Of a stretch of DNA of 64,000 nucleotides, positions 8,882 to 16,367 are shown piece by piece. Source of the stretch: Bradyrhizobium sp. OK095 (lineage in GTDB: Bacteria; Pseudomonadota; Alphaproteobacteria; Rhizobiales; Xanthobacteraceae); NCBI RefSeq assembly GCF_900109945.1, contig NZ_FOBX01000002.1, positions 798,339-862,338 of the forward strand, in the 5' to 3' direction. Below the pieces are notes generated by a model. It was not told where the DNA came from. It did not search any database and saw only the letters and a program-made list of their open reading frames with translations. The position numbers and the translations under genes were made by a program. Position 1 is the stretch's first letter; each line of letters starts with the position of its first letter.

Positions 8882-9676
8882 TTACGCGGCTTCGACGAAG
8901 CGATGACGCTCATAGAGGAATTCGAGCACGCGCTGGCGGCACTTCAGGTAGGTGGTGTTGGTCGCGAGTTCGAGCCGCTTGCGGGGACGCGCGAGCGGCA
9001 CCTCCAGCACCTCGCCGATGCGCGCGCTCGGACCGTTCGTCATCATTACAATCCGGTCGGACAACAGCACGGCCTCGTCGACGTCGTGGGTGATCATCAA
9101 AATGGTGTTGCCGAGCTTCTGATGCAGCGCCATCACCGAGTCCTGGAGATGGGCGCGGGTCAAAGCGTCGAGCGCGCCAAAAGGCTCGTCCAGCAGCAGT
9201 ACCTTCGGCTCCATCGCCAGCGCGCGCGCAATGCCGACGCGCTGCTTCATGCCGCCGGAGATTTCGGACGGACGCTTGTCCCTGGCATGGGCCATCTGCA
9301 CGAGGTTGAGATTGTGCATCACCCAGGCGTCACGCTCGGCACGGGATTTGGTCCGGGCAAAGACCTTGTCGACGCCGAGCCTGACGTTCTCGTAGACAGT
9401 CAGCCACGGCAGCAGGCTGTGGTTCTGGAACACCACGGCGCGATCGGGCCCTGGCGAATTCACTTCGCGGTTCTCCAGCAGCACGCCGCCGGTCGAAGCG
9501 GTCGTGAGCCCGGCGATGATGTTGAGCAGGGTCGACTTGCCGCAACCGGAATGGCCGATGATGGAGACGTACTGCCCTTTCTCGATGGTCAGGTTGATGT
9601 CCTTCAGCACCTCCGTGGTCGCGGCGCCGCGGGTAAAGATCTTGTCGATGTGGTCGAGCTTCAGATAGGCGGTCAT
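8882..9676 (-). CDS. nrtC: Nitrate ABC transporter ATP-binding protein
   Basis: ATPase subunit of 264 residues for a nitrate/nitrite/cyanate-type importer. Motifs: Walker A GHSGCGKST (about 40-48), signature SGGMKQRVGIARAL, Walker B VLLLDEPFGALD and the switch His in MITHDVDEA. It corresponds to the NrtD-like or short NrtC type: the NrtA-like C-terminal regulatory domain of cyanobacterial NrtC is absent. The ATG at 9676 follows AGGGGAAGGGA and lies 12 nt after nrtB. Confidence 0.92.
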   Translation of the reverse strand: MTAYLKLDHIDKIFTRGAATTEVLKDINLTIEKGQYVSIIGHSGCGKSTLLNIIAGLTTASTGGVLLENREVNSPGPDRAVVFQNHSLLPWLTVYENVRLGVDKVFARTKSRAERDAWVMHNLNLVQMAHARDKRPSEISGGMKQRVGIARALAMEPKVLLLDEPFGALDALTRAHLQDSVMALHQKLGNTILMITHDVDEAVLLSDRIVMMTNGPSARIGEVLEVPLARPRKRLELATNTTYLKCRQRVLEFLYERHRFVEAA

Positions 9677-9688
9677 GTGTCCCTTCCC

Positions 9689-10585
9689 CTAGCTTGTCGC
9701 GGTGCCGCGCGTGACGATCTTGCCGAGGCCCGCGATCAGGCGGTCGAGCACGAAGCCGATGATGCCGACATAGAACAGCGCCAGGATGATTTCGCTGATA
9801 TGCGAGGAGTTCCAGGCGTCCCAGATGAAGAAGCCGATGCCGACGCCTCCGATCAGCATTTCCGCGGCCACGATCGCGAGCCAGGACAGGCCAATGCCGA
9901 TGCGAAGTCCCGTGAAGATGTAGGGCGCGGCGGCCGGGATCATGATCTTGGCGAAGAATTCGAGCGGGTTGAGTTGCACCACGGCGGCGACGTTGCGGTA
10001 ATCTTGCGGGATATTGCGGATGCCGACCGCGGTGTTGATGATGATCGGCCAGATCGAGGTGATGAAGATGACGAAGATCGCCGACGGCTGACCGTCGCGG
10101 AAAGCTGCGAGTGACAACGGCAGCCAGGCCAACGGCGGGATGGTGCGCAGCACCTGGAACAGCGGATCGAGCCCGCGCATCGCCCAGACCGACTGTCCGA
10201 CCAGCACGCCTAGCGCGATGCCGGCGATGGCGGAGAGCGAGTAGCCGAGCGCGACGCGCTGGAGACTGGCGGAGAGATGCCAGAACAGGCCCTTGTCGAT
10301 GCCGCCATGGTCGAAGAACGGATCGACGATCAGCTCCTTGGTGTCCTTGAAGACCTTTGACGGCGGCGGCAGCGCCGAGCCGGCGCGGCGGCAGACCAAC
10401 TCCCACACCAGCATCAAGAGCGCGATCACGACCAGCGGCGGGATCACGCGTACAGCGGTCTCCCTCGCCATCCGCGCATAGGCCTCGCTACGCGGCGCAC
10501 GCTTCGGCGTCATCGCGACGACAGGCGCTGCGGTGGTCGCAGGCGTCGCGGTCTCAACCTCGATCTTCGTGGCAGGCATGTTCAT
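9689..10585 (-). CDS. nrtB: Nitrate ABC transporter permease
   Basis: Inner-membrane permease of 298 residues of the NrtB/SsuC/TauC family. After a hydrophilic N terminus of about 45 residues there are about six hydrophobic segments, with the EAA-type coupling loop in the second half (AAVVQLNPLEFFAKIMIPAAAPYIFTG, near residues 205-230). It sits between the solute-binding protein and ATPase genes with short gaps. The start at 10585 has GGAGAGA upstream; a second ATG lies two codons downstream. Confidence 0.92.
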   Translation of the reverse strand: MNMPATKIEVETATPATTAAPVVAMTPKRAPRSEAYARMARETAVRVIPPLVVIALLMLVWELVCRRAGSALPPPSKVFKDTKELIVDPFFDHGGIDKGLFWHLSASLQRVALGYSLSAIAGIALGVLVGQSVWAMRGLDPLFQVLRTIPPLAWLPLSLAAFRDGQPSAIFVIFITSIWPIIINTAVGIRNIPQDYRNVAAVVQLNPLEFFAKIMIPAAAPYIFTGLRIGIGLSWLAIVAAEMLIGGVGIGFFIWDAWNSSHISEIILALFYVGIIGFVLDRLIAGLGKIVTRGTATS

Positions 10586-10645
10586 CGCAATATCTCTCCG
10601 GCTTCAAAAGACGATGCGGCCGCCCTGGGGCGGCCGTTGGCTCCA

Positions 10646-11965
10646 TCAGACTTCGACGCGCTTGATCGCGAGCGACTTCAGATAGGCAGCCGGATTTTCG
10701 GGATCGAACACCTTGCCGTCGAAGAAGGTCTCCTTGCCACGCGAGGTGGAAGCCGGAATTTCCGAGGCCGCGACGCCGAGCGTCTTGGCCGCGTCGCGCC
10801 ACATGTCCTCGCGATTGACCTTGGCGATCAGCGCCTTGGTGTCGAAATTCGCCTCGTACTTGCCCCAGCGGATGTCCTCGGTGAGGAACCAGAGATCGTG
10901 GCTCTGGAACGGATAGGAGGCGAAGTCGCGCCAGTACTTCATGATGTGCGGCGAGTTCTCGACCACCTTGCCGGGGACGCCGTAATCGAACTTGCCGGAG
11001 GTGCGATCGAGCACGTCCTCGACCGGGCAGTTCATCCACTGCCGCTTGCCCATGATGGCGGCGAGCTCGGCCTTGTTCTCGGCCTTGTCCGACCACTGCT
11101 GGGCCTCCATCACCGCCATCAACAGCGCCTTCGAAGCCTTCGGATATTTGTCGACGAAGGCCGCGCGCATGCCGAAGGATTTTTCCGGATGCTTGTTCCA
11201 GAGCTCACCCGTCGTGACCGCGGTGTAGCCAATGTTCTGATGGATCAGCTGCAGGTTCCACGGCTCGCCGACGCAGAAGCAATCCATGGTGCCAACCTTC
11301 ATGTTGGCCACCATCTGCGGCGGCGGCACCACGATGGTCTCGATGTCCTTGTCGGGATCGATGCCACCGGCGGCGAGCCAGTAGCGGAGCCAGAGATCAT
11401 GCGTGCCGCCGGGGAAGGTCATGGCAGCCTTGATGGCCTTGCCGGAGGCCTTCTTCTTCTCCAGCGCCGCCTTGAACGGCGTCGCGTCGACGCCGAGCTT
11501 GAGGTCGGCATATTCGTTGGCGACCGAGATGCACTGGCTGTCGAGATTGAGCCGCGCCAGGATGTACATCGGCGTCGGCTGGTTGTTCTGCGTCACCTTG
11601 CCGGCCGAGATCAGATACGGCATCGGGGTCAGGATATGCGCGCCGTCGATGCCGTTGCCCTCCGAGCCGAGCACGAGGTTATCGCGCGTGGTGCCCCATG
11701 AGGCCTGCTTCTGCACGTCGGTGTCGGGCACGCCGTATTTGGCGAACATGCCCTTATCCTTGGCGACGAAGAGCGGGCCGGCATCGCTCAGCGCGATGAA
11801 GCCGAGCTTGGCGCCCTTGACCTCGGGGCCTGCATCCTGCGCGAAGGCGCCGGCGGGGAAATTCAGCTTGGCGGCGGCGAGAAGGGCGGCGGTTGAGCCG
11901 GCGGCCTTCAACAATTGACGGCGGCTGAGGCCACTATCCGAAGGCCGGCGAATGCGCTTGGTCAT
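10646..11965 (-). CDS. nrtA: Nitrate ABC transporter substrate-binding protein
   Basis: Solute-binding protein of 439 residues of the NrtA/CmpA family. The N terminus has a twin-arginine signal (SRRQLLKAAGS, then a hydrophobic run ending near AFA at about residue 42), so it is exported folded by Tat. The mature part has the family features GTHDLWLRYWLAAGGIDP and MDCFCVGEPWN. It is the first gene of the nrtABC set and has the ribosome site AAAGGA. Its leader contains terminator-like hairpins (see 12041-12082), which fits nitrate-dependent antitermination by a NasT-type protein, though no nasST genes are in this window. Confidence 0.94.
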   Translation of the reverse strand: MTKRIRRPSDSGLSRRQLLKAAGSTAALLAAAKLNFPAGAFAQDAGPEVKGAKLGFIALSDAGPLFVAKDKGMFAKYGVPDTDVQKQASWGTTRDNLVLGSEGNGIDGAHILTPMPYLISAGKVTQNNQPTPMYILARLNLDSQCISVANEYADLKLGVDATPFKAALEKKKASGKAIKAAMTFPGGTHDLWLRYWLAAGGIDPDKDIETIVVPPPQMVANMKVGTMDCFCVGEPWNLQLIHQNIGYTAVTTGELWNKHPEKSFGMRAAFVDKYPKASKALLMAVMEAQQWSDKAENKAELAAIMGKRQWMNCPVEDVLDRTSGKFDYGVPGKVVENSPHIMKYWRDFASYPFQSHDLWFLTEDIRWGKYEANFDTKALIAKVNREDMWRDAAKTLGVAASEIPASTSRGKETFFDGKVFDPENPAAYLKSLAIKRVEV

Positions 11966-12040
11966 GGGCGGTGTCGTCCTTTGCGTCGTTGCGAATGATT
12001 GCGTCAGTGCGCACGAGCAGCCCGGTCCGTCCGTGACGCC

Positions 12041-12082
12041 AAAAAAAGGCGCATGCGAACGCGCGACGGGGAGACCCCCGCC
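12041..12082 (-). terminator. Attenuator-like hairpins in the nrtA leader
   Basis: In minus-strand RNA a 7-bp hairpin (12065-12082, GGCGGGG paired with CCCCGUC, one G-U) is followed at once by a 6-bp hairpin (GCGCGU/AUGCGC, UCGC loop, 12049-12064) and then C plus seven U residues (12047-12041). The U-run lies about 75 nt before the nrtA start codon. This layout suggests an intrinsic terminator in the leader. Leaders controlled by NasR/NasT proteins have such an arrangement; the required AnnGnn hexaloop pair was not clearly seen. Confidence 0.5.
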
Positions 12083-12269
12083 TGGGTGGCGTCAGCAAAT
12101 TCGGATGAGAAGTCTCGCGGGACGGCTTCAATGGCGTCGGCTTGGAACTATTCAAGCTTCATGCCAAGCGCGGCAGCTCATAAACCCCATCATATTCAAT
12201 ATGTTATAAGCTCCGCGCCAGTCTGTCGCAGGCGCGCGACGCACGCGGAATTTGCGGCCTGCTTATTCC

Positions 12270-12284
12270 TTGTGCGCCGCACAA
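12270..12284. promoter_or_regulatory. 15-bp palindrome in the nrtA-nirC divergent region
   Basis: TTGTGCGCCGCACAA is a perfect dyad with one central base, located between the divergent nrtA and nirC genes. Its centre is about 136 nt upstream of the start point predicted from the sigma-54 site at 12389-12402, a normal enhancer distance. The same 15-mer, in reverse complement, forms the core of the palindrome ahead of narK. A shared nitrogen or nitrate regulator is inferred, identity unknown. Confidence 0.5.
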
Positions 12285-12387
12285 ATCTTATGCAGCCGCC
12301 TAAGCAAAAGGCCGCCGAACTCGCAATGATCGGATCAAGGCGCGAGCCATCCGATTGATATCAAATACTTTTTTGAACACAACGACC

Positions 12388-12404
12388 CGGCACGCAACTT
12401 GCAT
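12388..12404 (+). promoter_or_regulatory. Sigma-54 promoter of nirC
   Basis: CGGCACGCAACTTGCAT contains GG (12389-12390), exactly ten bases, then GC (12401-12402), with the CAC and TTGCA context of the RpoN consensus. It lies about 240 nt upstream of the nirC start. This points to nitrogen (NtrC-type) control of the nitrite channel and perhaps the kinase gene after it. Confidence 0.7.
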
Positions 12405-12639
12405 TTCCTCTGGCGTCAACGAAGACTGCGGCTTGCCGCATTGTTGCAGCCTCTGGCGGCTGCGACCGGGAGCTCAAATGCTTCGCGGCCATCCTCGGCT
12501 CAGTCCTCGTGACGCGATTCCCAGGCTTCCAGACCTTCCATAGCCCTCGTGCGCGGCAGAGCCGTGCGCACGGCCAACGATGTTCAGCTGCGCCCTCTGG
12601 GGCGCGTCGATCTCACTTACGAAGCAAAAGGAACCATTG

Positions 12640-13479
12640 ATGTCGTATCTCGCGCCTTCGGAATTCGTCACCAAGATGGTGGATGCAGGCGAGTCCAAGA
12701 TCTTCATGTCCACCCGGGATACGATCATCCGCGCCTACATGGCCGGCGCCATCCTCGCGCTGGCGGCCTGGTTCGCCGTCACGATCAACGTCAACACCGG
12801 CCAGCCGCTGATCGGCGCGCTGCTGTTCCCGGTCGGGTTCGTCATGCTGTACCTGCTCGGCTTCGACCTTTTGACCGGCGTGTTCGTGCTCTCGCCGCTC
12901 GCGCTCCTCGACAAGCGTCCGGGCGTCACGCTTAACGGCGTGCTGCGCAACTGGGGCCTCGTCTTCGTCGGCAATTTCGCCGGCGCCTTCACCGTGGCCT
13001 TCATGATGGCCTTCGTCACGACGTTCGGCTTCACACAGGATCCTGACAAGGTCGGCACGGCCATCGGCAACATCGGCGAAGGCCGAACCCTCGGCTATGC
13101 CGCACACGGCGCTGCCGGCATGGCGACGCTGTTCATGCGCGGCATGCTCTGCAACTGGATGGTCTCGACCGGCGTCGTCGGTGCCATGATCTCGACCTCG
13201 GTCTCCGGCAAGGTCATTGCGATGTGGATGCCGATCCTGGTGTTCTTCTACATGGTGTTCGAGCATTCCGTCGTGAACATGTTCCTATTCCCGTCGGGTC
13301 TGATGCTGCACGCAAAATTCTCGATCATGGACTATCTGATCTGGAACGAGATCCCGACCGTGCTCGGCAATTTGGTCGGCGGCCTCGCCTTCACCGGCCT
13401 GACCCTCTACACGACGCATGTCATGACGAAGCCGAAGCGCGAGCCGGCTGCGAAGGCTCAGACCCGCGCCGCGGCCTGA
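12640..13479 (+). CDS. nirC: Formate/nitrite transporter family channel
   Basis: Integral membrane protein of 279 residues of the FNT (FocA/NirC) family, with six hydrophobic segments. It has the family features LGNLVGG near the C terminus and the NWMV region (GMLCNWMVSTGVV, near residue 168) that lines the pore. The ATG at 12640 is chosen because AAAAGGAA lies 9 nt before it and the FNT N terminus begins there; an upstream in-frame ATG at 12580 adds only an unlikely tail. Next to a nitrate-assimilation cluster and behind a sigma-54 promoter it most likely moves nitrite. A strong terminator follows. Confidence 0.88.
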   Translation: MSYLAPSEFVTKMVDAGESKIFMSTRDTIIRAYMAGAILALAAWFAVTINVNTGQPLIGALLFPVGFVMLYLLGFDLLTGVFVLSPLALLDKRPGVTLNGVLRNWGLVFVGNFAGAFTVAFMMAFVTTFGFTQDPDKVGTAIGNIGEGRTLGYAAHGAAGMATLFMRGMLCNWMVSTGVVGAMISTSVSGKVIAMWMPILVFFYMVFEHSVVNMFLFPSGLMLHAKFSIMDYLIWNEIPTVLGNLVGGLAFTGLTLYTTHVMTKPKREPAAKAQTRAAA

Positions 13480-13498
13480 TCTGATTGGTGGTCAACAA

Positions 13499-13533
13499 GG
13501 GAGCCTCGCCTGATAAGGTGAGGCTCCCTTTGT
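13499..13533 (+). terminator. Strong intrinsic terminator between nirC and the PP2C-kinase gene
   Basis: A 13-bp stem (13499-13511 with 13516-13528, one G-U pair) is closed by a GATA loop and followed by TTTGT. It begins 20 nt after the nirC stop and ends only 14 nt before the ATG of the next gene, so read-through or attenuation must decide how much of the kinase is made, unless that gene has its own promoter. Confidence 0.8.
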
Positions 13534-13546
13534 ATTGGTGGCGAGG

Positions 13547-15280
13547 ATGAGCCGGGGCTTGCAAATTTCGATCGGGCAGCACTCCGACAAGGGGCGCAAG
13601 CCGGTCAATCAGGATTTTCACGGCGTCCTCATCCCGGCCGAGCCGCTGTTGAGCCTGAAGGGCATCGCGGCGGTTCTGGCCGACGGCATCTCCAGCAGCG
13701 CGGTGAGCCAGGTCGCCAGCGAGTCCGCGGTCAAGAGCTTCCTGACCGATTATTACTGCACCTCCGAATCCTGGACGGTGAAGACCTCGGCGCGGCGCGT
13801 GCTGGAAGCGACCAATTCCTGGCTGCACGCCGAGACGCGGCGCAGCCAATACGCCTATGACCGGGACAAGGGCTATGTCTGCACCTTGACTGCAATGGTC
13901 ATCAAGTCGGCCACGGCCCACATCTTCCATGTCGGCGACTGCCGGGTCTATCGCACCGCCGGCAATGCGCTCGAGCAACTCACGGATGATCACCGGATCA
14001 TCGTTTCGTCGGAGCAGACCTATCTCGGTCGCGCACTCGGCATCAATCCGCAGATCGAGATCGACTATCAGGCCATTCAGGTCAGCCCGGGCGACACCTT
14101 CCTGCTGGCAACCGACGGCGCTTACGAATTCGTCGACCATCGTTTCGTGACGGGCGCACTCGAAACGCACACGGGCGATCTCGACGGCGCGGCCAGGGCC
14201 ATCGTCGAAGAGGCCTATCGCCGCGGCAGCGACGATAACATCACGGTCCAGATCCTGCGGATCGACGAGGTGCCGCAGGCCGAGTCATCCGACATCCTGA
14301 CCCGGACCTCCGAACTGCCTCTGCCACCCTTGCCGGAGCCGCGGGCGATGTTCGACGGCTACAGGATCATCAGGGAGATTCACGCCAGCAGCCGCAGCCA
14401 TATCTATCTTGCCGTGGATGCCGCGACCGAAGAGCCGGTCGCGCTCAAGCTCCCCTCGATCGATTTGCGCGACAACCCCGCCTATTTGAAGCGCTTCCTG
14501 ATGGAAGAGTGGATTGCCCGCCGTATCGACAGCCCCCACGTGCTGCAACCCCGGTCGCAATCGAAACGGCGCAACTACGTCTATGTCGCGACCGAATTTG
14601 TCGAGGGACAGACGCTCAGGCAATGGATGATCGACAATCCGCGCCCGGATCTGGAGACCGTCCGCGGCATTGTCGAGCAGATCGCCACGGGCCTGCGCGC
14701 CTTTCACCGCAAGGAGATGCTGCATCAGGATCTCCGGCCTGACAATGTCATGATCGACAAGACCGGCACCGCGAAGATCATCGACTTCGGCTCGGTCAGG
14801 GTCGCGGGTGTGGCGGAAGCGGCGCCGGACGCCGAGAGCAACGACATCCTCGGCACGGTGCAATACACGGCCCCGGAATATTTCCTCGGCGACGGCGGCA
14901 CGCCGCGCGCGGACATGTTCTCACTGGCCGTGATCTGCTACCAGATGCTGACGGGAGAGCTTCCCTATGGCGCGGAGATCGCCAGGATCCGCGGAAACTC
15001 GGATGTGAGGAAGCTGAGATATCGCACCGCCATGGGCGATCACCGCGACGTGCCGGTCTGGGTGGATGGTGCGCTCAGGAAAGCGCTGCATCCGGATCCC
15101 TACAAGCGGCACGACGATCTGTCCGAATTCATCTTCGAGCTCAGGACCCCCAATCCAGCCTATCTCAGCACGCGGACCACGCCCCTGATCGAGCGCAATC
15201 CGTTGCTGTTCTGGAAGCTGACGACGGTGGTTTTAGCCTGCGCCGTCGTCGTGCTGCTCGCGCTATTGCACGCGCGGTAG
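13547..15280 (+). CDS. Bifunctional PP2C-type phosphatase/Ser-Thr protein kinase
   Basis: Fusion protein of about 577 residues. The first 240 residues form a PP2C phosphatase with metal motifs VNQD, ADGIS, ATDGAYE and GSDDNIT. Residues about 265-530 form a Hanks-type kinase: VALK lysine (about 301), catalytic HQDLRPDN (Asp about 395, replacing HRDLKPEN), DFG (about 413) and APE. A single hydrophobic helix near the C terminus (WKLTTVVLACAVVVLLALL) anchors it in the membrane with both domains in the cytoplasm. The ATG at 13547 is preferred; TTG and GTG codons lie 9-12 nt upstream inside the terminator tail. Similar fusions sit by nitrate-assimilation genes in pseudomonads (recalled), so a role in controlling uptake or reduction is plausible but unproven. 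Confidence 0.9.
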   Translation: MSRGLQISIGQHSDKGRKPVNQDFHGVLIPAEPLLSLKGIAAVLADGISSSAVSQVASESAVKSFLTDYYCTSESWTVKTSARRVLEATNSWLHAETRRSQYAYDRDKGYVCTLTAMVIKSATAHIFHVGDCRVYRTAGNALEQLTDDHRIIVSSEQTYLGRALGINPQIEIDYQAIQVSPGDTFLLATDGAYEFVDHRFVTGALETHTGDLDGAARAIVEEAYRRGSDDNITVQILRIDEVPQAESSDILTRTSELPLPPLPEPRAMFDGYRIIREIHASSRSHIYLAVDAATEEPVALKLPSIDLRDNPAYLKRFLMEEWIARRIDSPHVLQPRSQSKRRNYVYVATEFVEGQTLRQWMIDNPRPDLETVRGIVEQIATGLRAFHRKEMLHQDLRPDNVMIDKTGTAKIIDFGSVRVAGVAEAAPDAESNDILGTVQYTAPEYFLGDGGTPRADMFSLAVICYQMLTGELPYGAEIARIRGNSDVRKLRYRTAMGDHRDVPVWVDGALRKALHPDPYKRHDDLSEFIFELRTPNPAYLSTRTTPLIERNPLLFWKLTTVVLACAVVVLLALLHAR

Positions 15281-15289
15281 GGCGAGGCC

Positions 15290-16207
15290 TCAGGCCGGTT
15301 CCGCCGCCTTCACGCCCAGCGGCTTCGGCGCCATGCCCCCGCCGGGCTTGAGGTGGAATTCGTAGGTCATCAAGTGCCACTGCCCGTTCGCCTTGCCGCC
15401 GTCGGGCATCGCCGCATCGTTGCGCGGCTCGACCTTGGCGACGAGGTCGTCCTTGACGCCGAACACGACGTCGGAATCCAGATATTTGTCGCCGTCCATG
15501 AAGACGTGGGTAATCAGCGGCTCGTAGCCCTTGGCATTGACCAGAAAGTGCACATGCGCCGGGCGCATCGGGTGACGCTTGGTCTGCATGATCATCTCTC
15601 CGACCGGCCCATCGGTCGGGATCGGGTAGCTGCACGGCAAAATGGTGCGGAAGAAGAAGCGGCCATCGGCGTCGGTGATGAAGCGCGCCCGCGCGGAGGC
15701 GCCGACCTCGTCGTAATTGGCCTTCTGTGAATCGTAGAAGCCGTCGTCATCGGCATGCCAGACGTCGACGGGCACGTTTGCGAGCGGCTTGCCCTGGAGA
15801 TCGGTGACGCGGCTCTGGACGAACATCCGCTCGCCGGTTTGATTGTTCGGCGAGATGTCGGTGCCGTGGGCCGTGACCTTGTGCTCGCCGACATAGAAGG
15901 GGCCGAGCACCGTGGTCTGGGTGGCGCCGTCGCGGTCGCGGTGGTTGACCGCGTCGACCAGCATGGAGACGCCGAGCACGTCGGACAGCAGGATGAACTC
16001 CTGGCGCGTGTCGGTGCATTTCTGGCCGGTGCGGGTCAGGAAATCGATGGCGTAGTCCCACTCCTCGAAGGTGAGACCGGTCTTGCTCACGTAATCGTGC
16101 AGCGACTTCACCAATTCCTGGAGCAGGAATTTTGCGCGCGGGTTTGGTGTCTGGTCAAAGCTCTTGACGACGGCTTCGGTGAGTTCGGTCTCATTGAACT
16201 GGGTCAT
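15290..16207 (-). CDS. Intradiol ring-cleavage dioxygenase (catechol/hydroxyquinol type)
   Basis: Non-heme Fe(III) enzyme of 305 residues that opens catechol-like rings between the hydroxyls. An N-terminal helical dimerisation domain (FTRTGQKCTDTRQEFILLSDVLGVS, about 55-80) precedes the beta-sandwich catalytic domain, which has GPFYVGEH (Tyr ligand), DVWHADDDGFYDSQ, PIPTDGPVGEM and the His-ligand motif RPAHVHFLV. The pattern is closest to hydroxyquinol or chlorocatechol 1,2-dioxygenases. The ATG at 16207 is where homology begins; a longer upstream frame is rejected. It converges with the PP2C-kinase gene (9-nt gap). No other ring-cleavage pathway genes are adjacent. Confidence 0.88.
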   Translation of the reverse strand: MTQFNETELTEAVVKSFDQTPNPRAKFLLQELVKSLHDYVSKTGLTFEEWDYAIDFLTRTGQKCTDTRQEFILLSDVLGVSMLVDAVNHRDRDGATQTTVLGPFYVGEHKVTAHGTDISPNNQTGERMFVQSRVTDLQGKPLANVPVDVWHADDDGFYDSQKANYDEVGASARARFITDADGRFFFRTILPCSYPIPTDGPVGEMIMQTKRHPMRPAHVHFLVNAKGYEPLITHVFMDGDKYLDSDVVFGVKDDLVAKVEPRNDAAMPDGGKANGQWHLMTYEFHLKPGGGMAPKPLGVKAAEPA

Positions 16208-16367
16208 GGTGCGTTTGCCTGCATTTTCTCGTTGGCCCGGATGGGCTCCTTGGAGGCGTTCCAAGTGGAGCCTACACCAGTCGGCGGGGCCACGTTAAGC
16301 GCAACCGGCTTGGAATGAGGCCGCCATTTCGGTATCAACTTTCCGACAAAATGCCCCGGAGGAACCG

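Noticed and set aside
12355..12368. TTGATATCAAA as a FixK box
   Set aside because: The two half-sites touch without the 4-nt spacer, so it does not fit the FNR/FixK geometry.
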